The notes beneath the pieces were generated by a model. That model saw nothing but the letters and a program-made list of their open reading frames with translations. It was not told the DNA's origin and ran no database searches. Of a stretch of 25,206 nt of DNA, positions 1 to 8,612 are shown piece after piece. This DNA comes from Cymbomonas tetramitiformis (taxonomy: Eukaryota > Chlorophyta > Pyramimonadophyceae > Pyramimonadales > Pyramimonadaceae). How positions within the stretch are numbered: position 1 is the stretch's first letter; every line of letters begins with the position of its first letter. Location of the stretch: contig LGRX02035414.1 of NCBI GenBank assembly GCA_001247695.2, positions 1-25,206 on the forward strand. The letters are read 5' to 3'. The translations under genes were made by a program, and so were the position numbers.

Positions 1-55
1 GACGATTTTTGGGTATGACCGACGATTTTTGACTGTCCGATATGACAATATTGAC

Positions 56-690
56 GAGTTGCAATCATCGAACCATCGATATGTCATCGAATATTATCGA
101 GCAGTTATCGAGTATTATCATGTAGTCATCGAATATCATCGAGTAATCGTCGAATGTTATCGAGTGGCTATCGCATGTTATCGAACATTCATCGAATGTT
201 ATCGAACAACTCGTAAATTATTATCGAGTAGTCATAAATATCATCGAGCCGTCATCGAATATTATCGATAAATCATCGAATATTATCGAGGAGTCGTCGA
301 ATATCATCGAGTAGTCATCGAATACTATCGAGTGGTCATCGTATGTTATCGAATATTCATCGCATGTTATCGAGAAATCATCGAAGATTATCGAGTAGTC
401 GTCGTATATCATCGAGAAGTAACCGAATATTATCGGTTAGTCATTGAATATTATCGAGTGGTCATTGCATGTTATCGAACAGTCATCGAATATTATCGAA
501 CAATCATTGGATGTTATCGGGTAGTCATCGAATATTATCGAACATGCATTAAATGTTATCGGGTAGTCATCGAATATTATCGGCTGGACATTGAATATTA
601 TCGAGTGGTCATCGAATGTTATCGAGTAGGCATCGAGTATTATCAACCAATCTTCGAATATTATCGAACAGACATCTAACAGCATCGAGC
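56..690. repeat. 21-bp minisatellite
   Basis: Degenerate tandem array of about 30 units resembling TATCGAGTAGTCATCGAATAT, with TATCGA/ATCGAAT recurring every 21 bases. Because 21 is a multiple of three, both strands stay open and translate into 7-residue periodic peptides (for example repeated YYRVVIE). The periodicity explains these open frames, so I do not call them genes. The first ~55 bases hold a related shorter motif (GACGATTTTT, twice). The array may continue left of the window. Confidence 0.85.
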
Positions 691-1178
691 ATAAATTCGG
701 ATACAATCAATTAAATTCGAATAAATTCGGATAAAATCGAATAAATTCGCATAAAATCAAATAAATTCAAATAAATTCGGATAAATTCGGATAAATTCGG
801 ATAAATTAGAATAAATTTAGATTATTTGAAATAAATTCGAATAGATTCGGATTAATTAGAATTAATTCGAAATTATTCGAATCAATTCGAATAACATGTT
901 GAAATAATAATAATAATGATAATAAAAATCACTTCGAATAAATTTTGAATAAATTCCGAATAATTCGAACAAATTTGATTAAATTCCGAATCATTCCAAT
1001 AACTTCGAATAAATTCAGATTATTTCGACTAAATTCGGAAAAATTGCAATAATTTCGAATACATTTGAATTAATTGGAACAAATTGGAATAAATTCGAAC
1101 GAATTGGAATAAATTCGAATAAATTCGGATTAATTGGACTAAATTCGATTAAATTCCATTTCAAATGCACCCATGCCC
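691..1178 (+). repeat. Left arm of AT-rich foldback inverted repeat
   Basis: Degenerate 10-bp repeats of the type ATAAATTCGG. The order of diverged units, including an AATAATAATAATAATGA tract near 904-922, matches the reverse complement of 1443-2330 almost unit by unit. The arms are therefore true inverted copies and not just the same simple repeat in two orientations. The match continues about 20 bases past the 10-mers (TCAAATGCAC near 1161). No coding content. Confidence 0.8.
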
Positions 1179-1442
1179 GGGGGAATGCCAATGACGGATG
1201 CCTTTGATATACATTGACATGTTCAACCATGAGTGTGTATAGGAAGTGTAAGTGAATTTTGAATGAATATGATGAATCAAGTGATGCTAGATGCCATATA
1301 TAGTTATTGCTTGTAAGCAAGGGCCGAGGAAACAGTTGAGGTGTGGGCAGCAAGGAAGTCGGTTGCGCACCACGGTCTGAGGCGGGCATCGCACGTGCTG
1401 ACGGCTGCAAAGCAGGCTGGGTGACTTGTGCAGATGTAGGAC
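1179..1442. other. Single-copy loop of the foldback structure
   Basis: About 264 bases of non-repetitive sequence between the inverted arms, clearly more GC-rich on its right half (about 1320-1442) than the arms. A minus-strand open frame of about 144 codons (1015-1449) spans it, but a third of that frame lies in the 10-mer arm and it shows no recognisable domain, so I do not call a gene. No promoter, tRNA or transposase signature is visible. Confidence 0.5.
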
Positions 1443-2330
1443 TTGGCACGGCTGCATTTGACGTTGAATTTAATCGAATTTATTCCAATTAATCCGAATG
1501 TATTCGAATTTATTCCAATTTATTCCAATTAATTCGAATGTATTCGAAATTATTGCAATTATTCCGAATTTAGTCGAAATAATCTGAATTTATTCGAAGT
1601 TATTCGAATGATTCGGAATTTATTCAAATATATTCGAAATATTCGGTATTTATTCAAATTTATTCGAATTATTCGGAAGTTAATCAAAATTTATTCGAAT
1701 TGATTTTCCTCATTATTATTATTATTTCCACATGTCATGCGAATTAATACGAATATATTCGAATTAATTCCAATTAATCCGAATTTATTCAAATTCATTT
1801 CCATAAATTTAAAGTTATTCTAATTTATCGAATTTATTCGAATTTATCGGAATTTATTTGAATTTATTTGATTTTATCCGAATTTATTCGAATTTTTTCG
1901 ATTTTTCCGAATTTATCCGATTTTTTCCGAATTTATCCGAATTTATCCGAATTTATTCGAATTTATTCAAATTTATTCGAATTTATCCGAAATGTTCGAA
2001 TTTATTCGAATTTATCTGATACTATTCCAATTATTTCGAGTTTATTCGAATTAATTCGAGTTTATCCGAATTTATTCGAATTTATTCGACTTTATTCGAA
2101 TTTATTCGGATTTATTTAAATTTATTCGAATTTATCCGAATTTTTCGAATTTATTCGAATTTATTTGATTTTATTTGATTTTATTTTGAATTTATCCGTA
2201 TTTGTTCGGATTTATTCGAATTTATTCGAATTTATACGAATTTGTTCGAATTTGTTCGGATTTATTCGAATTTTTTCGAATTTGTTCGAATTTATTTAAA
2301 TTTATCCGAATTTATCCGAATCGATTATAT
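1443..2330 (-). repeat. Right arm of AT-rich foldback inverted repeat
   Basis: Reverse-complement counterpart of the left arm: GAATTTATTCGAATTTATCCG-type 10-mers, with an ATTATTATTATTATT tract near 1711-1726 mirroring the one on the left. This arm is longer because of a homogeneous expansion of the 10-mer at about 1855-2330, which suggests replication slippage or unequal exchange after the inverted structure formed. It ends abruptly at the GC-rich palindromic minisatellite. The open frames in the array (such as 1868-2119) are by-products of the repeat. Confidence 0.8.
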
Positions 2331-2441
2331 TTCGCGCGCGCGGGAAATCTGGGGGGGTGCGTGTTAAGAGCTTGGTACAGGTATGACGACCGTGACCATA
2401 TTTCCAGCGGCGCGAGAAGTCGGTGCGTGGGAAGAAAACTT
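2331..2441. repeat. Diverged GC-palindrome minisatellite, left part
   Basis: About one and a half decayed units of the same minisatellite found at 5720-5945: CGCGCGCGCGGGAAATCTGGGGGG, then TTGGTACAGGTATGACG, then GTGCGTGGGAAGAAAACTT, shown here only as landmarks. The array is interrupted at 2441/2442 by the LTR element and resumes at 5720, so the retroelement inserted into a pre-existing array. Confidence 0.75.
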
Positions 2442-2682
2442 TGCGAGGAAGACAGATACGCTGTCCGGCTAAGCTTGCTAAGCATCAAACTGATAATCAC
2501 ATAAACAGTGTCTGGCCGAGGCTTTATGCTCTCGGAAACCCAGACAGTAACAATGACTGTACTACTGTACTGTACTACTGTACAGTACAGTGCTAGGATG
2601 TCACGGACACGAAACGGAAGCAGGGTCAGGCTAGGGGCTAGTCAGAGCCCATAATAACTAAGCCTAAACCCGAAGTCCAGCA
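2442..2682 (-). repeat. 3' LTR of the gag-only element
   Basis: 241 bp, TGCGAGGAAG to AGTCCAGCA on the plus strand. It differs from the partner at 5478-5719 by five substitutions and a one-base indel that I can count. It contains a TACTACTGTACTG-type short palindromic run. The polypurine tract expected just inside the element (2683 onward, read on the minus strand) is poor, only CACGGGTGGTG. Confidence 0.85.
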
Positions 2683-2786
2683 CACCACCCGTGGGTGTGA
2701 CTACCTAGCAAAGCAGGTACAGGATATACAGCCACGAGATAATAAACAAACACCTACGTGCAACTCGGTGGAAACCGATCACTTCT

Positions 2787-2836
2787 AGCTGGGTGCCGGG
2801 GTCTTGACCCGGTCATCCCACCACTGGGCTAAAGCT
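2787..2836 (-). other. T-arm-like hairpin with an A-box-like stretch
   Basis: On the minus strand, TAGCCCAGTGG resembles a tRNA A box. It is followed by CCGGGTCAAGACCCCGG, a 5-bp stem with a 7-base loop like a tRNA T arm with one T missing from the B-box consensus. The two boxes are only about 24 bases apart instead of roughly 44, and no acceptor or anticodon stem forms, so this is not a tRNA gene. It could be a remnant of a tRNA-derived sequence or simply a stable hairpin in the 3' region of the element. Confidence 0.3.
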
Positions 2837-2866
2837 AATCAAGCTGCCAGGATAACTGATTTAAAC

Positions 2867-3970
2867 TCAGCCACTTTGAGACTGGTCAGCAGGGCTGAGT
2901 TCAGTGATCGGATGCAAAGTAAATAAGAACTCTGAAGTGAATTGCAAGCTGTCTGTTGTAAATCGAGCACCACCAGACCCAAGTGGGCAAGGTGGATCCA
3001 CAGCATAACGTAAAGCAATTGGAGAACCGAGACAAGTAGAATCCCACGGCGGTCCGAGCATCGGAGAAAGAGACAAAAGAACTCTATCGTCTGGCGGCCA
3101 ATCACGGATGTCCGTAGCACCAAGCGGTGAAGCCGAAGCAAAGAGATCTCTAGTAGACCGATGGACGGTGACTCCGGGCTCAACCAGGCCCCTGTCACCA
3201 CCGCCCACGGCAACCAGAGATGCCGTAGCACTGGCCAGCAGAGAGCAACAGAACAATGATGCCATCAATGCACACCGGATAAAGCTGGGCGGAGCCCGTG
3301 GGCGGTACACCGGTGTCGCTGGTGGCGATGCTCCCCCGTCAGAGTCATGCTCAAGAGTGCCGAAGGAGCCAAAAGTCACTTGTTGTCCGCCGTCAGAGTC
3401 ATTGTCAGAGCCATGGTCGTTGTCAGAGCCTTCAGAGCCGATGTCAGAAGCCTCAACCCTCATGCCAGCAAACAGCGGAGCCGGTGCCGAGCCGCCAAGC
3501 TGGAGTGATGGGACAGAGCCAGTCAAGCCGAGAGAGCCAGGGACAGCTACTGGCGGGTCATGAACCGCAGGCACACCACCAGCCACGAGTGCAGAGGGAT
3601 CCCGAACCGCAGGCGGTGGTGGAATCGAGCCCCGCGCACCCGAGTGGAATGTGGCCAGACCAAACTGAGCCATGCCGTCACCGTCAGCTGCCGCATCCTG
3701 TGCGGAAGCCGCCGCATCCTGAAAGTGCCGTAGAGACGTGGGCTCAGCCGTCGCAAAAGAATGCGCCGAGAGCTCGCACACCTCCGGGCGACCCTCCATC
3801 GTGCAGAGTGACTCGAAGGCGTGCTCATCCCCCGCGTCATAGAAACGCTGGAAACGAACAGCCAGGCAGTCAGTCTCGTAGTCTTCAACTGCACCACAAT
3901 AGTGGGCAGAGTGAAGACCGCCGTTGGGGCATTCAGCATGCCAGTGCTTCAAACCACTTTGTGCACACAC
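2867..3970 (-). pseudogene. Downstream part of the Gag-like protein (shifted frame)
   Basis: About 367 codons, in the -1 frame relative to the upstream gag part, overlapping it by 22 bases. It has no good start of its own (GTG at 3970), so it reads as the continuation of gag. It opens with a Cys/His cluster, CAQSGLKHWHAEC, followed by HYC, which resembles the end of a retroviral zinc knuckle. The first Cys of that knuckle is at the end of the other frame (PHC near 3982). The middle is Pro/Ala/Gly-rich, then acidic and Ser-rich (SDNDHGSDNDSDGG), then a hydrophobic stretch (ALMASLFCCSLLASATASL). No enzyme motif is visible. It may be joined to gag by ribosomal frameshifting or separated by a one-base deletion. 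Whether the last third is translated is unclear. Confidence 0.5.
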
Positions 3971-5040
3971 CGCATTTTGCAGTGGGGCACGAAGGCACCA
4001 CTCTTCTTGTCAAATGAGACAGGAGGAGCGGTGCCAAGTGGCCGAACACCAGGACGAAGATGCTTGGCAGCAGAGCGGGGAAGGTGCTTGCCCGCAGGCG
4101 GTGGCCCTTCCCGCTTCTGCCGCCTTAGGTCACGAATGTCCTGTTGCATGCGTTCCAGCTGCTTCTGCAGACTGGATAACGCCGCAGCCAGGTCAGACGC
4201 GCCATCGCCGAACGACAGAGCAGAGACTGGGGCGCCAGTGTCCTTCAGGCCGTGGCGGAACTGCTCCCGCACACGAGCCTGAATGGTCAGGAGAGACACG
4301 CCCTGCCGCTGGTCAGCCCGAGCCAGAGAGTTAGCCAAGTCACGATACAACCATGAATCGCCGAGAGCCTTTAGAAACTGCCGTTTTACCGCGTCCTCTG
4401 GCAAGTTGTGGGAACGCTGAACGTCCCTCAACAGGCCATTGAACTCGCGGATGCCACGGTCAGGATCCTTGCTGCTGGGGATGCGGACCGCCAGCAGCAA
4501 CTCAAAAGAGTCAAAGGGTTCCGAGCGTTCCTGGAGCATGCGCACCACCTCAAGGGCAGCGCGCTTGCCATCTCCAGGAACGTCGGACCCAGAGGCCTCA
4601 AGCCAGTCACGAGCAGGCGAGCCAGGTCGAGCCAGAAAGATCAGAGCCGAGAGCAGCAGCTCATTGCCTTCATGCCTAGCCGCAACAGTCATGGCAGTCA
4701 GGTCAAAGAGGGGAGCAAACGCCTGCGACTGCAGTAGGAACTGCGTGCGAAGCTCATGCATGACCTGTGAAAAGATGTCGACTGCGTCGGCTTCTGTACC
4801 AGCAAAGCGGTCCGATTTATCTCCGAGAATTTTCGTGGCAACTATCTTGGCAACTTTTCTGTCGAAATTTTCCCGAGCCAACTGCTGACACTTGTCCAGA
4901 ATTTCCCTCGCAGCTGCGGTGGTCGGAGCTGGCAGCTGCGGGGTGTGTGGCGTCGCAGTGTGCTGCGCACCCACATCATCAAAAATTGTTTCTAATCTAC
5001 GGACGCGAGACCGCGTCATGTTGTTCGCTGTGGTAACCAT
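3949..5040 (-). CDS. gag: Gag-like capsid protein, N-terminal part
   Basis: 363 codons from an ATG at 5040 in a good context (ACTATGG). The protein is helical and charged. Residues ~40-130 contain the AREILDKCQQLARENFDRKVAKIVATKILG region; residues ~150-260 resemble the capsid-type retrotransposon Gag core, with PFDSFELLLAVR, REFNGLLRDVQ, AVKRQFLKALGDSWLYRDL and ARVREQF segments; residues ~285-310 form a probable coiled coil (LSSLQKQLERMQQDIRDLRRQKR); a basic, Pro-rich tail follows. It stops at 3949 just as a zinc-knuckle motif begins. The rest of the knuckle is in the -1 frame, so the boundary is a frameshift in or near the CAAAATG run. Gag proteins package the element RNA in cytoplasmic particles. 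Assignment rests on fold-like pattern, LTR context and the knuckle, not on a confident family match. Confidence 0.6.
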   Translation of the reverse strand: MVTTANNMTRSRVRRLETIFDDVGAQHTATPHTPQLPAPTTAAAREILDKCQQLARENFDRKVAKIVATKILGDKSDRFAGTEADAVDIFSQVMHELRTQFLLQSQAFAPLFDLTAMTVAARHEGNELLLSALIFLARPGSPARDWLEASGSDVPGDGKRAALEVVRMLQERSEPFDSFELLLAVRIPSSKDPDRGIREFNGLLRDVQRSHNLPEDAVKRQFLKALGDSWLYRDLANSLARADQRQGVSLLTIQARVREQFRHGLKDTGAPVSALSFGDGASDLAAALSSLQKQLERMQQDIRDLRRQKREGPPPAGKHLPRSAAKHLRPGVRPLGTAPPVSFDKKSGAFVPHCKMRCVHKVV

Positions 5041-5462
5041 AGTGAGAGAGACAGGGGAGAAGGTTGAGCTAAACAGGGAGATGGTGGAAGAACGCTTACA
5101 GCGGCCAGACGGTTTGTAGAAGCCTCAGCTGAACGGATCGGAATCACAGGTCGTAAGCGGCAGACGTAAGAGCGGCCAAAATGAGTCACGTGTGGAACGA
5201 CCTCGCCGGAGTCAGCGGCGCACGAAACAGATCAACTCTCGCTGCGACGATGCTGCTGTAAAAAAAATAAACCGTCATCAACTGATCTCCTGCGCAGCGA
5301 AGGCGAGCACGATGCGTGCCGCCATCACTGCCAAGTTAAAAGGCCATACCGAAAGAGAATTACACCACCGCCCAAGCGGGCGCTCAACCCCTCCTACGTC
5401 CTACTTAGCCGAACATGGCAACAGCAAGGCGCTGTGCCATCATCAGAATCACCGGAAAGCCG
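5041..5462 (-). other. 5' leader of the gag-only element
   Basis: About 420 bases between the presumed primer site and the gag ATG. Open frames on the plus strand (such as 5192-5593) run into the LTR and show no domain. An A8 tract lies near 5260. This is the expected place for packaging signals, but nothing specific can be recognised. Confidence 0.5.
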
Positions 5463-5477
5463 GTGCGGACCATAACC
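5463..5477 (-). promoter_or_regulatory. Possible primer-binding site, internal initiator-tRNA-Met type
   Basis: Directly after the 5' LTR on the minus strand the element reads GGTTATGGTCCGCAC. The first eight bases are complementary to CCATAACC, the anticodon-loop region of initiator tRNA-Met. The classical copia element uses a half-tRNA-iMet primer at this internal site. Only about 8 bases fit general knowledge of that tRNA. The host tRNA is unknown, so this stays tentative. A 3'-CCA-type site (TGGTCCGCACC, offset by five bases) is the alternative. Confidence 0.4.
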
Positions 5478-5719
5478 TGCGAGGAAGACAGATACGCTGT
5501 CCGGCTAAGCTCGCTAGGAATCAAACTGATGATCACATAAACAGTGTCTGGCCGAGGCTTTATGCTCTCGGAAACCCAGACAGTAAACAATGATTGTACT
5601 ACTGTACTGTACTACTGTACAGTACAGTGCTAGGATGTCACGGACACGAAACGGAAGCAGGGTCAGGCTAGGGGCTAGTCAGAGCCCATAATAACTAAGC
5701 CTAAACCCGAAGTCCAGCA
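5478..5719 (-). repeat. 5' LTR of the gag-only element
   Basis: 242-bp direct copy of 2442-2682, TG...CA ends. In element orientation it is the upstream LTR and should contain the promoter, but no convincing TATA box is seen. The last 130 or so plus-strand bases are identical between the copies, and the differences cluster in the first ~110. Confidence 0.85.
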
Positions 5720-5945
5720 AAAATTTGGTACAGGTATGACGATGACATATTTCCCGCGCGCGCGGGAAATCTGGGGGGTAGGTGCGTGGGAAGAAAACTT
5801 GGTACAGGTATGACGATGACATATTTCCCGCGCGCGCGGGAAATCTAGGGGGTAGGTGCGTGGGAAGAGGTATGACAGGTATGACGATGACATATTTCCC
5901 GCGCGCGCGGGAAATCTGGGGGGGCGGGGTGCGTGGGAAGAAAAC
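5720..5945. repeat. GC-palindrome minisatellite, right part
   Basis: Three units of 74, 71 and a partial ~50 bases: GGTACAGGTATGACGATGACATA is followed by a perfect palindrome and then AAATCTGGGGGG and GTGCGTGGGAAGAAAACTT (landmarks only). The 22-base palindromes lie at 5749-5770, 5823-5844 and 5894-5915 and share the core TTTCCCGCGCGCGCGGGAAA. The core can extrude as a cruciform, and its CGCGCGCG run favours Z-DNA. The third unit carries a short deletion and a partial duplication (GGTATGACAGGTATGACG). Confidence 0.9.
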
Positions 5946-6115
5946 TTTGTACTTATGCAGGTGAGAAAGGGTGTGAAAATGCGTTGAGAAAAGTGAGAAA
6001 AAATGCGTGTAACCTCCCATTACTCCAACAACCACACCAGAGCACTCTTCCTTTCAGGAGAAATGCTCCTCGAAAATCGCACCCCGGTCTCTACCGGGCC
6101 CCAATCTTGTGGAAA

Positions 6116-6210
6116 GGGATGGACGATTTTCGAGCCTGGCCACTTCCGGTGTGCTACTCGTGTAGAGTAACCCACCCGTCGTGGTCAGTACTCTAACCGT
6201 CCAGCATCCC
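6116..6210 (-). repeat. Possible tRNA-derived SINE fragment
   Basis: On the minus strand the segment starts GGGATGCTGGACGGTTAGAG and continues TACTGACC, which resembles the D-arm/A-box part of a tRNA. Further on, GGCTCGAAAATC is a weak B-box match, and the segment ends CCATCCC, complementary to its GGGATG start. No anticodon arm is convincing and no poly-A or simple-repeat tail follows, so it is not a functional tRNA. CTCGAAAATCG at about 6068-6078 and CGATTTTCGAG at 6123-6133 also form an 11-bp inverted repeat. Confidence 0.3.
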
Positions 6211-6955
6211 CATGTTAAAGGGAGGCTTCTATGACGGACGGGCACCAGGTAAATCCATGATAACACATACGAACCCCGGCTTAAGTATGGGAAAACATTC
6301 TTAAGTATGGGAAAACATTTGGAAAAAACATTTTTGTTTGTTTTTTTGGTGTTTTTTCAGTGGGAAAAGCTATATACAAGGAGATATAGACAATTTTTGC
6401 TCAAGAAGTGAGTGAGGCATATCTTCGCATGGGCAAGGCCGATGGTCTCATGCTAATCCGGTGATCCATAAGTGGACATTTAAGTCACGAGAGGTGTATT
6501 TGTAAAAAGACGAGGTCTGAAAGAGCGAAAATTCGTGGGGTATATTGAAAATATTTTGGTATATATAGTAGATAAACTTGCTCATAATAGCTTAAAATGA
6601 TTCGTGGTATAGTTATGAACAACATGCACCATCATGCGAATGCAATTTTAGTCGCATCCGGTTGTATGCCGCATATACGTGAAAGGAGTCATATTTAACC
6701 GATAAATTAGTACCGGGTTAGGGATTAAGACATTAATTAGCTCAGTATTCCCTGACGTAGGATTTGGGATGGGATACTGTTCTACTGTTGATCAATGAAA
6801 GGAATACTCACAAGAGCCATGTGTGAAATATACCAAGCAACTCATCATCGCCGATGAGATATGCAGGATTACATTCACTAACCAAGTTGATATATATCAT
6901 GTTAGCTACATGCTGTTAGTGGTATACAGATCATCTTATGTGATAAATCAATTTG

Positions 6956-7027
6956 GTATAGTGTACTAAATCAGCAAGTACCTATACATAAGTATAATGT
7001 ACTAAATCAGAAAGTACCTATACAGTG
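6956..7027. repeat. 36-bp tandem duplication
   Basis: Two copies beginning at 6956 and 6992 of a unit starting GTATARTGTACTAAATCAG and ending AAGTACCTATACA, with only a few mismatches. It lies directly upstream of the 57-bp duplication. Confidence 0.8.
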
Positions 7028-7048
7028 ACTTATGTATTGTTCGATTAT

Positions 7049-7162
7049 CACTGACATCATTATGTATGGTGACATTACACTGACTCCTAAGTGTAATGAT
7101 CAAGTCACTGATATCATTATGTATGATGACATTACACTGACTCCTAAGTGTAATGATCAAGT
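7049..7162. repeat. 57-bp tandem duplication with an internal hairpin
   Basis: Two copies (7049-7105 and 7106-7162), nearly identical. Each contains CATTACACT and AGTGTAATG as an inverted 9-bp pair separated by 8 bases (7073-7098 and 7130-7155), able to form a stem-loop. Because 57 is a multiple of three, the duplication keeps a short open frame open. Confidence 0.85.
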
Positions 7163-7984
7163 ATTATATCAACATATGATATATAGATACCATCCAACAA
7201 ACACATGTGCGTGTTGGATGTCAAGCGATGGCGATAGATATGGGACAGGATCAAACAACCTGCTGAAGGGCTGGATGGAGATATCTCCAGACCCGAAGGC
7301 AGTATACAGTGCTCAAATAACAGTTGGTCACTGTTGAGCACTGTCCATGCATCCCACACAATCGCTGGAGCAACTACATTATCTACTTATGCATTATGAC
7401 AATTGAATCAGAAACCTGATCACAATTCAGTGCATACTTTGTACAGTAAATCAGAAATTCAACATGATATCTGACAAAGTAGATAGTAGAAATACTATGA
7501 GCATTTGCTCCAACTACTTAGTATCTGGGTGGCAACACCACCCAGAGAACTATCATTGATCCAAAGATATAAAGCAGATCTCCAGCAGACTCACTCGTGA
7601 GACTTTGCAATGCGATCGACTGCCAAAGACAGGCGACAGAACCAAGGAGTAATCTCGCCTGAAAAGGTCATCTACGGAGTTGATAGTCCTAAGTAAGTTA
7701 AAAACTATCTGACAGACATCAGCCAGTGACTATAAGTCATTGTTGATAACACACACATTATCACCACTTTTTGCATGGTCGTGGGTTTCAATCAGCAAAA
7801 CCCCACATGTGTTGACCATCACATATCTTCACGAAAATGCCATGAAAAATATCATGTGTAAAAGTGAGATAAGTTACATGAGTTCTGTAAGATGCACATA
7901 ACACACACACTGCTATATACATACTGTAGTATATATATATATATGGCCAGAAAAGGTGAAAATGGGTAAAATCCCATTGCGGGA

Positions 7985-8320
7985 GATTTCAAAATTGAAA
8001 ATTGGACTCCATTTTTTCACGGAATATCATTTTATACCTATTAAGGCACCTGAAAAACATTATGTGCACATTCATATCTCATGTAACACCCTAAAAATCG
8101 TGTGTGTAACACCTAGGGGTGTATATAGTGGCTGTAACTAAATGCGTGAAAAACTCACACGCATGATTTCAAAATGAAAATTTGGGTTCCATTTTTTTCG
8201 CTGATCTAATTATTCAGCTATTGATAAATATGCCCAAAATATTACAGCACTTGTAACACCCTGTAACACCCTGAAATCACATGTGTGTGTTAGGGGTGTA
8301 ACATACCTCCTAAATACCAC
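7985..8320. repeat. Degenerate ~180-bp tandem duplication
   Basis: GATTTCAAAATTGAAAATT at 7985 and GATTTCAAAATGAAAATTT at 8165 start two diverged copies that share a T-rich CCATTTTTT tract and then TGTAACACCCT and GTGTGTRTAACACC-type motifs in the same order. The CA/TG-rich GTAACACCCT motif appears several more times to about 8465. Confidence 0.6.
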
Positions 8321-8546
8321 GTGATATACAGTGACATATTAAATGCAGTTTTGCTTCAAAAATGTTCATACTGCTTTAATTTGACATAATTTAGTGTTAC
8401 TAATACCATATAACACCCTAATGTCACTGTAGGTGATACGGGCCACTGTAACCCTATACACCCTAAAATGCCGCTATATAATAACAACACACTCTGTGTT
8501 TGGCATTTATGTCATGCTGAAATCAGCACAGTTATGACAATATATC

Positions 8547-8612
8547 GGGCAACAACCCAAGAACTGTAGGGCAACAACCCAAGAACTGTAGGGCAGCAAC
8601 CCTAGAACTGTA
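8547..8612. repeat. 22-bp tandem repeat upstream of the chromovirus
   Basis: Three copies of GGGCAACAACCCAAGAACTG plus TA, starting at 8547, 8569 and 8591. The last copy runs into AGAACTGTATGAGCTGTATA and AAGTTCTTTAAAGGAC, a block that recurs in diverged form at 17979-18040 on the other side of the chromovirus coding region. Confidence 0.85.

Larger units (their letters stand above)
2442..5719 (-). mobile_element. Non-autonomous gag-only LTR retrotransposon (TR-GAG-like)
   Basis: A 3,278-bp element bounded by 241/242-bp direct repeats that begin TG and end CA, with a Gag-like reading frame on the minus strand and no protease, integrase, reverse transcriptase or RNase H. This is the layout described for terminal-repeat elements carrying only GAG, which depend on a relative for enzymes. 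The flanking array sequence reads GAAGAAAACTT on the left and AAAATTTGGTACAGG on the right, while an undisturbed array unit reads GAAGAAAACTTGGTACAGG. A 7-bp target duplication with one mismatch (AAAACTT/AAAATTT) is therefore likely, though 7 bp is longer than usual. LTR identity of about 98% indicates a fairly young insertion. Confidence 0.8.
6211..8546. other. AT-rich non-coding region
   Basis: About 2.3 kb without a supportable gene. All open frames are short and without domains (the longest, 101 codons at 7032-7337, is created by a 57-bp duplication). The region holds small duplications: TTAAGTATGGGAAAACATT twice near 6281-6320, a 36-bp pair at 6956-7027, a 57-bp pair at 7049-7162, a TA dinucleotide run near 7928-7943, and a degenerate ~180-bp pair at 7985-8320. 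It may be the remains of old elements, but no termini can be defined. Confidence 0.5.

Noticed and set aside
29..706. Open frames on both strands with 7-residue repeats
   Set aside because: They follow from a 21-bp tandem repeat lacking stops; both strands are open in the same stretch and no non-repeat sequence is included.
1868..2504. Plus-strand frames rich in Phe, Ile and Arg
   Set aside because: Translation of the 10-mer ATTCGAATTTATCCG-type array; low-complexity, no start context, and runs through unrelated repeat boundaries.
2787..2836. tRNA gene
   Set aside because: Only a T-arm-like hairpin and an A-box-like stretch are present; spacing is too short and there is no acceptor or anticodon stem.
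3298..4737. Plus-strand frames opposite the gag-like gene (for example 239 codons at 3298-4017)
   Set aside because: They are antisense to a better coding frame in GC-rich DNA, are compositionally skewed (Gln, Ser, Pro, Arg) and have no domain.
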